A DNA stretch of 64,000 bases from Paracyclopina nana. Lineage: Eukaryota > Arthropoda > Copepoda > Cyclopoida > Cyclopettidae. A program made the position numbers and the translations under genes. The stretch spans positions 828,501-892,500 of the forward strand of contig JAGUCH010000007.1 of NCBI GenBank assembly GCA_019096065.1, read 5' to 3'. Shown here one piece after another: positions 19,601 through 29,883 of this stretch; the stretch's first letter is position 1, and every line of letters begins with the position of its first letter. Under the pieces are notes generated by a model. That model searched no databases. It saw nothing but the letters and a program-made list of their open reading frames with translations, and was not told the origin of the DNA.

Positions 19601-22600
19601 CGCGAGGCATCAATTGGCCAGGTCTATCCAACAACCAAATCTGCCGCTACAAGATTTTAATGACCAACTGCTTTAAGCTGCCTTAGGCAAAAGCTGGAAG
19701 ATTGAAGCGTTTGGTCTACTTTGGGAAATGGCGGAAGTGTGACATGCGCTTGCTGTGCATCTGGCATTTGGCTTGTGCGTACGTGTTGTCATTTCATCGG
19801 GCAAGTACAGGTTCAGTTAAGCATACAACAGGAATTGGCCCAAAATGGCTAACAAAGTGTGCGAAATGAACGCTCTTTGCTGAAGGCTTGTGAGAACAAA
19901 GCATATCTTCTGATGAGCTTCATTATGCGTTAGCTCAACTTTGATAGTACGCAAAACTAGATTGCTAAGTGAAATCACCCAAGCGATGATTCAATTAAGC
20001 GACAAAAAAATTCAGCTACTTTGGCACCAGATCTTGACTTTTACCCTATAGTCAATAGCAGATTCGGAATAGCTATGCTGGAGGTAAAGTGGATCCACCA
20101 CCAAGGCCTGAGTTAATATGAATCGGTCCTTGACCCTAAGAGATGTGAATGAGGTTTTTTATGCTACCAAATTGCTTTTTATGGACTCACCACATTGTGG
20201 AGCAGTCAAAATTCACCAGCATCCATTTATTAGGGTTCATGTTGAACGACATGGCATATTCTATGCCTTTCATTAAATACTGATTTTCCGGGCAAATGAA
20301 GGCATTGCCAGCATATGCAGCATCCACATGCAGCCAAATTCCAAGTTCTTGGCAGACAGGCCCTGGAATTGAATTGGATAATTTTAAAATTGGGAGATGA
20401 CATCCAACTAAGTTGTGTACTCCAATTGATTGTCTACACTGCTAGTCTAATATGGCAACAATGCAATGCAATGATGATGGTTTTTGCCTCTGGGCTTTGG
20501 ATGGATAATGCAGGAACCCACAAACACTTCTTTGTTGCCACAAAATTATTACCTTTTTTACCAGATATTTCCTTATTCAAATAGAATAAGAAATGCCAAG
20601 TCATCATACTATGAAGAATCAAATTTCTGGACCGGTCAAAACAATAGTCAATTTTTTTTTGTCGACAATCATATTGGAAGACCACTTTTTCGACACTTAC
20701 CAATTTCTTGCAAATTATCAAAGGCACAGCATCCTGTGGTGCCAAGGGTGGTGGAAACAAAAAAAGGGTGTAGGCCATTTTGAATGTCTTCCTCCATCGC
20801 TTGCCTGAGAATGTGGCCTCGAAGGCTGCAATTTTGATCAGGCTCAAGGATCCTCAGCTTGACAAATCCAATCATGGCTGCCTTTTCCACACATGAATGA
20901 GCTTCTTTGGAACAATAGGCCATCAACTTGGAGAGCAGAGCTGTCTCTTCAAATTCATCGCCATATTTCACCTTCAGGGTGCGAATGGCTTGAGCACGAG
21001 CTGCCAACAAACAATCCAGTACGCACTCACTTGCACAAGACTGAAACAAAGGAGTGAGAAATGAGGCCACATTTAAGCGATGATGATCTGTGGAGTATAC
21101 TAAATGGCCTTTGGCCTTTTTTTGGGCTACGCGCATGTGTCCAGCTCCACGAAAAAAGTCAAAATTTCTACCAAGATAGTCCTCTAAATTGTCACACATT
21201 ATAATGTCCCATAATCTATGGCCGCATGAATAATTATAAAGTAACATTCTGTGCTACATCAGGCTACATGGGCCCACACATAATGTCACATAGCATAATG
21301 TCTCATAGCATAATGTCTCATAGCATAATGTCACATAGCATAATGTCTCATACCATATTGTCACATAGCAAATTGTCACATAGCATTTTGGCTCATAGCA
21401 TAATGTCTCATAGCATATTGGCACATAGCATAATGTCTCATAGCATAATGTCTCATAGCATAATGTCTCATAGCATAATGTCTCATAGCATAATGTCTCA
21501 TAGCATAATGTCTCATAGCAAATTGTCACATAGCATTTTGGCTCATAGCATAATGGCACATAGCTAATGTCTCATAGCATAATGTCTCATAGCAAATTGT
21601 CACATAGCATTTTAGCTCATAGCATAATGTCTCATAGCATTATGTCTCATAGCATATTGTCACATAGCAAATTATAAAAAAGCCAATTTAACTAAGCATG
21701 CTATTATGCATATCGACTCATAGAATCTTGTCATATAGCATTATATCCTATGAGAAAATTTGCTATGTGACAAATGCCTATGAGCCAATTTGCTATGTGA
21801 CAAATGCCTATGAGACAATTTGCTATGAGACAATATGCTATGAGACAATTTGTTATGTGACGATTTGCTATGAGCCAATATGCTATGGGACATCATGCTA
21901 TGAGACATTATGCTATGAGCCAAAATGCTATGTGACAATTTGCTATGAGACATTATGCTATGAGCCAAAATGCTATGTGACAATTTGCTATGAGACTTTA
22001 TGCTATGAGACATTATGCTATGAGACATTATGCTATGTGCCAATATGCTATGAGACATTATGCTATGGACTATATCCTATGAGACAATATGCTATGAGAC
22101 AATTTGCTATGAGACAATATGCTATGAGACAATCTGCTATGTGACAATTTGCTATGAGCCAATATGCAATGGGACATTATGGTATGTGACAATATGCTAT
22201 GAGACAAGGTCCTTTTTTCAAATTAGTAAGTATAATATAACCTTGTAGCCTTATTGGCTATGGAACATTTTGATATGTTCCAAGATTATAAAACTATTAA
22301 TTTGCAATTTTTTGTAAAGCTGGACACATGCGCGTAGCCTTTTTTTGTTACCACTTCCCTTGGCACAAAAGGAATATGTGCACTTGCTAACTTGTACAAA
22401 ATTGTTAAGTGGTGGAAAATTCAAAGTGCAATAAAATTGTTTTCTTTCTGCATTGTCTCTTTTGATTAAAATCTTTTTTGCGTTATCTTAAGATTATTTT
22501 TACCTGAATAACTCCACCTCCTTTGCTGCCTTTCTTGCTGCTCAAAAAGTCATCCGGCAAATTGATCATTCTTCCAATCCAATCCAGAACCACAGTCTCA

Positions 22601-23047
22601 AGTTCAGTACAAGCTGGAGCTGCAGCCTGAAAAACAGAGGTATCTGAGAACACATTGACCCATCTTTTGTGCACACTTACCCAAGAAAATCCCACACATC
22701 CAATGGCATCTCCGAGCATATCTCCCAATATTGATGGGTAAGAATTTCCAGCAGGAAAATAGGCATGAAATCGAGGATGTTGCCAGTGAGTCATCTGAAA
22801 GTAGAAAATCTCTGAGCAAAGTTGAGCACAAAAATGGAGGATGTACCCCTATCATTATCTTCTTTTCCACATCATCCATGATGGTGTCCCAGTCTTCCGG
22901 ATTTTGAGGCGGTTCACTTGGAATGAGATCCTGCAAATATCCGGGCTCAATGCTTGGGGTGACCCTGCGGGCGTCAATGTTGTCTAAATAGTCCACTATG
23001 TAGTCCACCATTTCTCTTCCCCTCTTACGAAATTCCAGTCCATCCAT
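16682..23047 (-). CDS. PLP-dependent aromatic amino acid decarboxylase, tyrosine-decarboxylase-like
   Basis: Eleven exons join in phase: 23047-22847, 22794-22681, 22626-22504, 21040-20701, 20362-20191, 20135-20045, 17970-17797, 17716-17551, 17495-17434, 17371-17127, 16763-16682, for about 589 residues. Group II decarboxylase landmarks are all present: [34 protein letters not shown]-like [27 protein letters not shown], and [13 protein letters not shown] with the PLP lysine. [17 protein letters not shown] and GLVCFRLRG are close to tyrosine and DOPA decarboxylases. The roughly 105-residue C-terminal extension, with a charged coiled-coil part, resembles insect tyrosine decarboxylase more than DOPA decarboxylase. 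Product would be tyramine (octopamine pathway) or dopamine/histamine; substrate is not settled by sequence. Starts 128 bp from the divergent GILT gene. Introns carry foldback elements. Confidence 0.92.
18194..19023. mobile_element. Foldback-type element 1 (830 bp) in decarboxylase intron
   Basis: Ends are imperfect inverted repeats: CGTATATACTAAATACCGC at the left and, reversed, GGTACATACTAAATACCGC at the right. The left arm continues as five 17-bp tandem units (ACTAAATACCGCACACT, 18201-18284) and the right arm as inverted copies (18950-19020). GTTTTTTAC flanks both sides (18185-18193, 19024-19032), a 9-bp (or 8-bp) target duplication. The unoccupied site GATGTTTTTTACTGATCTC exists at 19157 in a duplicated copy of the flank. 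No transposase is encoded. Tandem-repeat arms with a 9-bp duplication recall Drosophila FB elements. Confidence 0.82.
19033..19640 (-). pseudogene. Tandem partial copies of decarboxylase exon 7 and intron
   Basis: A 135-bp unit is repeated at 19024-19158 and 19159-19293. Each contains the reverse of the first part of exon 7 ([15 protein letters not shown], against [15 protein letters not shown] in the real exon) and then breaks off into unrelated sequence (MPCQTK). 19310-19640 repeats intron sequence from 17975-18185. The copies lack the exon's 3' half and an obvious donor, so they are debris of local duplication, not alternative exons. Confidence 0.8.
21125..22339. mobile_element. Foldback-type element 2 (1.2 kb) with inverted satellite arms
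   Basis: Terminal inverted repeats GGCTACGCGCATGTGTCCAGCT (left, 21125) and its reverse complement (right, ending 22339) are 22 bp and appear perfect. TTTTTTTG flanks both sides (21117-21124, 22340-22347). Inside, a 15-bp satellite CATAGCATAATGTCT runs forward at about 21281-21664 and in inverse orientation at about 21718-22206, so the whole element can fold on itself. It lies in the intron between exons 3 and 4 of the decarboxylase. The long frames here are repeat artefacts. Confidence 0.8.
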
Positions 23048-23175
23048 TTTAGCTAGAAAAAGAAATGATGTCATGTCTGCTTCATATTTTTCCTTAGTGA
23101 TAAAAGATGCTTATACTCCAAGGTATGAATAAATCAAAGATAAAAAACTGTCAGTCGTAATTTAATTCTGTAAAC

Positions 23176-24086
23176 ATGAGTTCTCTCAAATTATTTTTGC
23201 TTTTAGGGCTTTTACCCTATGCCATGGTAATTCAGTTAAATTATTTTTTGATATATGTTTTTTGATTAAAAATGCTGCATTTATTCAAGTGTGAGCCAAA
23301 AGTGACCATCCAAGTGTATTATGAAAGCTTGTGTCCGGATAGCGTCGATTTCATCAATCAGCAATTATTTCCAACTTATGAAAAGTTGGGAAAATATCTC
23401 ACAGTGGAATTTAAACCGTTTGGATTTGCAAAGGTAAGGATAATGCTTGAAAAACTTCTTATATCAATGGTGGTTCAGCGCAAATTCAGTGGTAAGACAC
23501 TCTGAACCTTCTTTACCATTCTAATATTCTTCTTGCAGTTTTTTCCAACTGAAGAAGGAGGATGGAATTTTGCTTGCCAACATGGAAACAATGAGTGCAT
23601 TGGAAATTTGTATCAATCTTGTTTGCTAGAAAAAACCAAGGAAAACAATGCGCTTCAAGTGAATGCCATCAATTGCATTATGGCTGCAAATCAGCCCCAT
23701 CTGGCAACAGAAAAAGTAGTACTGATTGAATTTCAACGCTATGTGCCTTACCAACTTTTCTTAAGTGCATGGCTGATTTGGCAATCAATGAGCCAAGCTA
23801 TGATGATGTGGACAAATGTCAGAGTTCAGTTGAGGGTCAAAATCTTTTGCATGGGTATGGCATTGAAACAAACCTTCAAGACCCTTCACCTTATTTCATT
23901 CCCTGGATTACTTTTGACCAAGTATGGCAAACTAACTGTGTTGTCACCTTCGACACTTTTTCTTCTGTCTGACCTAATATTTAAATTCAGGTTTGGAATG
24001 AGATGGAATTTGGTGCAGCTCTTGCTGATTTGGAGTTCTTTTTGTGCAGCTCTAAGCTGGCTGATGTTCCAGAGTGCCAAGGTTGA
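23176..24086 (+). CDS. GILT: GILT-like lysosomal thiol reductase, copy 1
   Basis: Five exons in phase (23176-23226, 23290-23433, 23539-23715, 23766-23921, 23991-24086) give 207 residues with a signal peptide. The family signature CQHGNNECIGN is intact. The active site, C-x-x-C in mammalian GILT, reads CPDS (YYESLCPDSVDFI), a form also known in some arthropod GILT-like proteins; the resolving cysteine is absent. GILT reduces disulphides of proteins entering lysosomes and in invertebrates is linked to innate immunity. AATAAA follows at 24135. It is a tandem duplicate of the next gene, with identical exon lengths for all five exons. Confidence 0.9.
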
Positions 24087-24285
24087 CATGATCCCCAGTC
24101 AAACTTGTAGATTTCTAAGCTTATATTTGAAGGAAATAAAAGCTTAGTTGTACTTAGCCCTGCTTTTAAATCGATGCTTTTGTGGGTATGAGTTTTGTAA
24201 ATGATGTTAGAGAGTACATTCTGAGTGATATGAAAAAATCAATGACTCAACTAATTGTAATCAGTTGAACACTTGTAGCACAAAA

Positions 24286-25141
24286 ATGAAGTCATTGAAG
24301 CTAATTTTACTATTTTCACTTATCTCCTTTGCAAAGGTATTCTATGCTGATAATTCTTATATACAGTTTTACATCTTCTTGACATCATCAATTTCAAGAG
24401 TGAGGCGAGACTTAGCATTCAAGTGTATTATGAAAGCTTGTGTCCAGATAGTATTGCTTTCATTACCAAACAACTATTTCCAACCTATCAAAAGTTGGGA
24501 AAATATCTGTCGGTTGAATTCAAACCATTTGGAAATGCAAAGGCAAGTAATCAATGCCAAGTTCGCAAAGTGAAATACAATCATATTTGTGCAGTTTTTT
24601 CCAACTGACCAAGGTGGATGGAATTTTGCTTGCCAACATGGAAACAATGAGTGCATTGGAAATTTGTATCAAGCATGCCTTCTTGACAAAACCAAGCAAA
24701 ACAATGAGCTTCAAGTGAATGCGATCAATTGCATAATGTCTTCGAAACAACCAGATCTTGCAACTGCTAAAGTAACCTTTTCAGCTCTTTTTTATCAATT
24801 CACAATTTTGTTTTCTCTAGTGCATGGCTGATTTAGAAATTAATGATCCAAGTTATTCTGCTGTGGAGAAATGCCAGAGTTCAATAGAGGGTCAAAATCT
24901 TTTGCATGGTTTTGGAGTTGAGACTAATCTTCTGGAACCTCCTCATTACTTTATTCCCTGGATAACTTTTGACAATGTACTTTAAATTCCACAGAGAATC
25001 AATTATTTTCTAATAGAGCTCACCTTAAATTTCCTTTGATTCAAGGTTTGGAGTGAGTCTGAATTTGAGGCTGCTTTAGCAGACTTGAAAGGCTACCTAT
25101 GCAACTCTAAGCTGGCTGATGTTCCAGAGTGCCAAGATTGA
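24286..25141 (+). CDS. GILT: GILT-like lysosomal thiol reductase, copy 2
   Basis: Exons 24286-24336, 24399-24542, 24595-24771, 24821-24976 and 25046-25141 give 207 residues, exon for exon the same lengths as copy 1. Signal peptide MKSLKLILLFSLISFA, active site CPDS, signature CQHGNNECIGN. The second intron begins AAG|GCAAGT, a GC-AG intron, whereas copy 1 has AAG|GTAAGG at the same place. AATAAA is at 25188. Only 199 bp separate it from copy 1's stop. Confidence 0.9.
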
Positions 25142-25801
25142 TATGACCTGTGGCCAAACTTGTTGATTCTGAGCTGTCTCCTTTGGAAATAAAGGCTTCA
25201 AGAAGTGATGTGCCATCATGATACCCTTTTAGAAAGCCTACTTCCTCCGTCGCATTTTAACTATACTTTATTTCTTACATAACTTTAACCATTTCAAAAT
25301 TGCTCAAATTATCAAGCATTAGAAGCTATTAAAGTATTATTCGTTGATTGATTTAATTGAGATTCACATGCTGTATTTACACTTATGTATTTATCATTCA
25401 ATACAAATAATTTAATCCAACTGAGTTCGGTCTTTTGATAGGACAATAAGAGAAAGACTTTACAGGCCATGATTTAATATCATTTTTGAACCGTGTTTAT
25501 AACTATGATTCTTTTCCATTTTGCCATAATGTGCAGCTAAAAAACAATCATGACTCTCATAAAATCATTAGCAATGCTAAAAAGTCCAAGTTAAGTCATT
25601 TAGGTTTTGATGTGCAATTTTGCTTGCAACTGAGGGAGGCTGTCATATAGTATAATAATGCATTTCGCACGTATGAGCCCCAAAATAGGTTTTCAGTGGA
25701 GCATGAATGGGGCAAGCTTGGCTAGATGATCTATTGAGTATAATGGAATTTGTGGAAAGAATGCAGTTGCTCCTTTATTAAAAACCTTTGTCATACATAG
25801 C
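25142..25801. other. Intergenic, nothing recognised
   Basis: AT-rich gap between the 3' ends of GILT copy 2 (+) and the DEG/ENaC gene (-). Apart from the GILT polyadenylation signal I see no gene or repeat. Confidence 0.6.
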
Positions 25802-27788
25802 TCAAGACTCTTCTCTATGGAGGACATAATTTAAGGCCAATCTAATGGTGAAAAAGTACAGGCATTCAGCCACTGACATTGCACTGAATCCAAGACAAAG
25901 ACCAAGCACTCCACCCACATATGAGAAAAGGTCAATGCTGCTAAAAAGCTGAAATGAACTCTCTTATTTTTGCCCCAGTTTCAGTTGTTTCCAGTATTAT
26001 AGTACCTGCCCCCTTTTGGTGGTCATGACATGCATATGTTTGTGGTAAATGTTCAGCACTATCACATTATCATGCACATGCTCATCAATTTGCAATTCAG
26101 GATGATTCACTAGAAAGTTAATTGTGAGTATTTCCAGGGTTTTTCAATTCTGAAGCATAGTACCTTTAATGGCATTTGGTATTTTGAGGTGTTGAGCTGA
26201 GTCAATTTTAGAAGCTGTGTTCAGATAATCATAGTCAATGTTAGTACAAGAAGCCAAACAATTACAGTCAGCAAAATTCCCACTCAAATTCATGACTGTG
26301 GTCAAAAGTTCATCAATTGAGGCTTCAACACAACTTTTCTGATAAGTGGAGCAGATCTCCATTGAATTTTCATCTCTAGGCATGTGATAGGCCACACATC
26401 CACATTTCTGCTCACATCAATTATGACATAAAACACAAGTTGAATTAGAGTTTCATAGTCTCTTACCTGGAAGGTATAATTGGCTATGCACTCCTTTTGA
26501 CAATTCAAAAATGAGTAATGCTTATAAAATTGGAGCTTCCTCTCAGATGAAAAAAGGCAGGATCTGACATCAGATGCAATACTTCTAATGTCATCATCAG
26601 CTGTTATCACTGAGGGGCTCACTTCAACAAAATTTTCAGTGCCTGGAGCCAAAACAAAGCCATAATCAGCCATTTCTGCATTATTTGATGGCAAATGCAG
26701 CAGAGCCTAATGTAATTTTTTCATATTTTTAACCTTAAAGGAATTTCTTATTTTCAAAGTACTTTTAATCCTCTGGAACTTGTTGATGAGCAAAAGTGGT
26801 CATTTTTGTTCAAGTGAAGAACAACAGAAAGTCCTGTTGTGGTTCCTGGAGACAAACTTCTGAAAGGCAAACTTTGATTGGTCACTGAAGATAAGTTGAC
26901 TCCATAGCCAAATTCTGGATCCCAATTTGACCAGTTAATCAATATTTGTTGTTCTTCCTTTGATGCTAATCTTTCAGGTGTCAGCTGCAAGCAAGGATTT
27001 TAACTCAACTCATCTTATGAAAGCTTTTTTTGTGTTACAGTATTATTGTTCATCAAAATGTAATATGGCATTGCATTGAAAGAGCAGCAAAGTCCAGCAT
27101 CAGTGACCACTGAATTGAAAATATCCATACAATTGAATGGATCTCCTCCAAATGAGCAACTGAAATATGTACTCTTGTAAAATAATTATAAAAACATTAA
27201 GTCTCTTTGTGGTGTTTAAAATAAATCTAGATTTTCTAACTGTGAAGTCTAAATAGATTTTTAATCTTTTTTCTACCTTAATAAAAGTTCTTCACAAGGC
27301 TGGGAAATCTCAGCAATCAGCTGATGCAGTTTGCTCCCATCAACTGGAAGTTTGTCATCAGAGTTCAGAGCATCCTTTGGTAGCCCTTGATCACAAACAT
27401 CTTGAATAAATCCATACATCATTGCAACAGTTTCATTTTGTCCTTCTTGGCTAATAAATGCATTTTGAATGGCTGTTGCCTTGGACTTGAGGACTTTGTT
27501 GTTGTTGCAAATTGTCATGGCTGGGAAAGGAATTTGCCAAATTGGCATTGGCTCAGAGTCAAATGAGACAATGACAGGATTTTTCAGCCACTTTTGGATC
27601 ACTCCTACTATCAAATAGCCTCCAAAACTCCACAGAGCCACAATGATGATGACCCAATAGATTCTTTCTAGCTTTGACCTTTTTGGCTCTGTCACATACT
27701 TCAAGCCATGTAAAGAAGTGTCTTCAAAGTATTTTTGAGCCACCTTCTCAATCATAGAGGCTTCTTTGTCAGCAGCCATTTTGTACAT
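25802..27788 (-). CDS. DEG/ENaC sodium channel, pickpocket-like
   Basis: Seven exons in phase: 27788-27277, 27159-27039, 26984-26763, 26706-26467, 26407-26164, 26109-26006, 25948-25802, about 529 residues. The cytosolic N-terminus holds the family HG motif (TSLHGLKYV), followed by TM1 (IYWVIIIVALWSFGGYLIV). The extracellular loop has the expected cysteine-rich blocks, including ALLHLPSN, CQKECI and KCGCVAYHMPR. TM2 with its pore signature is GGVLGLCLGFSAMSVAECLYF. These channels are amiloride-sensitive trimers gated by peptides, acid, mechanical force or ligands; the stimulus here is unknown. The first in-frame ATG is 27788, with another three codons on (27779). Confidence 0.92.
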
Positions 27789-29192
27789 TGGTATGCAAAA
27801 TGTCACCTCCAAAGGTGGAAAAGGACTGTCAACAATTGTAACATGAAACAACAGATTAATTTTTCATTGGGGCTTGCACATTGTCCACTTGACAAGGCAA
27901 AAAAGTGACATTTGTGAGCAAAAGCTATTTTTGAACTAGAAGTGAAAATATGCTTAGTATGTCAATTTTTTTGTAAATTATTTTGAAGGCTTAATATTTT
28001 CAAGAAATGAGCAAATTGCTGTACCATGATATTTTTCTATTAAAGTTGCCTTGACTTTTTAAAAGCCCAATTGTACATTAAAAGTGTTTAAACTGTAAAT
28101 GGCATATTCAATTTCAATATTGAAGCTTTTTCCATTTGCCAGCCACTAAAACTTTCCACAAGTCACTCAAAAAAAATCCATCTCAAAATTAGATCCTGAG
28201 TCAGAGCACTTTTTTTGTGTTTTGTCACACAAAATGCAAGCCAGTTTATGACAAAAATATGCTTTGTTACCAACCAGGAATCATGGTAGAAATAATAAAT
28301 TCCCCAGTTGTACAAGTCAATTATGTAGTGCCAAATCTAGGCAAAATGTGACTTTTCTACTATTGCATGTTGATGGCTCAGAAAAAAATAGGCCACAAGT
28401 ATGGCAGTACCCCTCCCTCAGTTTTGGCCTCAAAAGCAGCCATCTGCTTATTATTACTAGAAAAATGTTGAGCTTATGACTTAGCTGAGCAATAAAAAGG
28501 AATTTCTCAGAAATGTTGTCACCACCAAAGCTTACTTGTGATCTGAGCTGTTGTGAATTACTTTATTGTCTTGTTTGCCATCAAGCAAAACTGTTATGGC
28601 ATTTTTTACTACATCTCATCCTAACAAAATTGAACTTAAGTCATAAGCCTTAAAGTAAAAGCTTGAAAATAGTTTAAGTCTAAAAATTTACTTTTTTCTG
28701 GATTTTGTCACACTTTTATGCTTGCAGTGAATTTTCCTTGGTTTTAATAAAAGATGAGCTTTGTAATTATCTCTAATTGGTTTCCAGACGCTAATTGTCT
28801 AATTTGTGGCCTAAATAGAAGTTTCATGATGTTTCAAAGCCTGACTTGATTAGAAAAAGGTCTTGGGACATTAACAATAAATATAGAGAGTAGGGGAGTA
28901 ACATTCAGTTCATTTGCTTTCTCCTATTTGGCATGGGCTTTGCCAAAAAAAGGAACACCTTCTCAGTTACAGTGTAGCCATGCATAGGCAAAGGCCATTA
29001 TTATGAGTTCTCAAATGGTGAAACACATTTTGGCAGACAGAAATAGAATTGAGGCCAATCAGAGATCAGAATCAGCCAAATTGTTGTGTTGTAAAGATGC
29101 AGTAGTGCACTCAAGGCTTTCATGCCATTTGGTCAAACTTGAAGTGGACATTCTGGCAAGTTTTTTAATAGATCTTTATCTCTCTAAAAAAA
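27789..29192. other. Intergenic, nothing firmly recognised
   Basis: Upstream region of the DEG/ENaC gene and of the small + strand gene. A short frame at 29003-29221 could be a 5' exon of the latter but no convincing donor links them. Confidence 0.5.
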
Positions 29193-29883
29193 ATGAAGTG
29201 CAATTATATTCAGAGACATAATAGGATATTTAGAAGATATCATGGATGCTCTGACTTGCCTAAGAGAACTGATTCTTCTTTATTCAATCACTGTCTGTTG
29301 AAAAAAGGAAGAAAGAGATGTGACCAGCTTCTGCAAATTGACCATCCAGCATTGGGAGCAAATTCCAAATTCAAGATTGCAGGCCAACGTGTGAAAGAAT
29401 TGGTAAAAACTCAAAAGCAGGGATTTGGCCCTCTCACAGAAGATGAAAAAGAGGAAGTGAAGACCAAAATTAAGGTGATTTTCCACTTAATTTTTGAAAA
29501 ATGGAAATATTTGGAAAAAACTCCATTTTCAAAGGTACAATTGTAATGAAAAGATTGATGTTAGATTTGTACAAATATTGGCTAAAATTTTGTCTTACTT
29601 GCAAGAAGAATAACTATAATAAAGCTGGTATATCTAGGATTTAACTCTACATTTTCAGAGTCATAAGTATTCAGAAGATTTACTCTGCAGAAGCATCAAG
29701 TATAGAAGACTAATTGATGAACTTGAAGAATGCAACTTGTTGAAAACTTTATTCTTCATTCGCATTCCAACTGTTGGTTCCAAACAATTGGATGTGACAG
29801 CTATGAAAATGCAGTCCAATGCAGAGGCTGCTTCAAGGGATCGATTCCCATTTGCTCCATACCAATCTTTACTGGCACTGTAG
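29193..29883 (+). CDS. Small basic protein of unknown function
   Basis: Exons 29193-29534 and 29659-29883 join in phase at TCAAAG|GTACAA and TTTTCAG|AGTCAT, giving about 188 residues from the ATG at 29193. The 5' end is uncertain and more exons may lie upstream. The protein is Lys/Arg rich and helical (RVKELVKTQKQG, LTEDEKEEVKTKIKVIFHLI), with no signal peptide or membrane segment. The family is not recognised. Its last 15 bases overlap the end of the oppositely directed SVWC gene. Confidence 0.55.

Noticed and set aside
21226-22248. Open frames of MSHSI / YETIC repeats
   Set aside because: Artefacts of the 15-bp inverted satellite in foldback element 2; both strands are equally open.
29003-29221. 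Possible first exon of the small + strand gene
   Set aside because: Different frame, and no donor with a credible intron length links it to the exon at 29193; kept only as a note.
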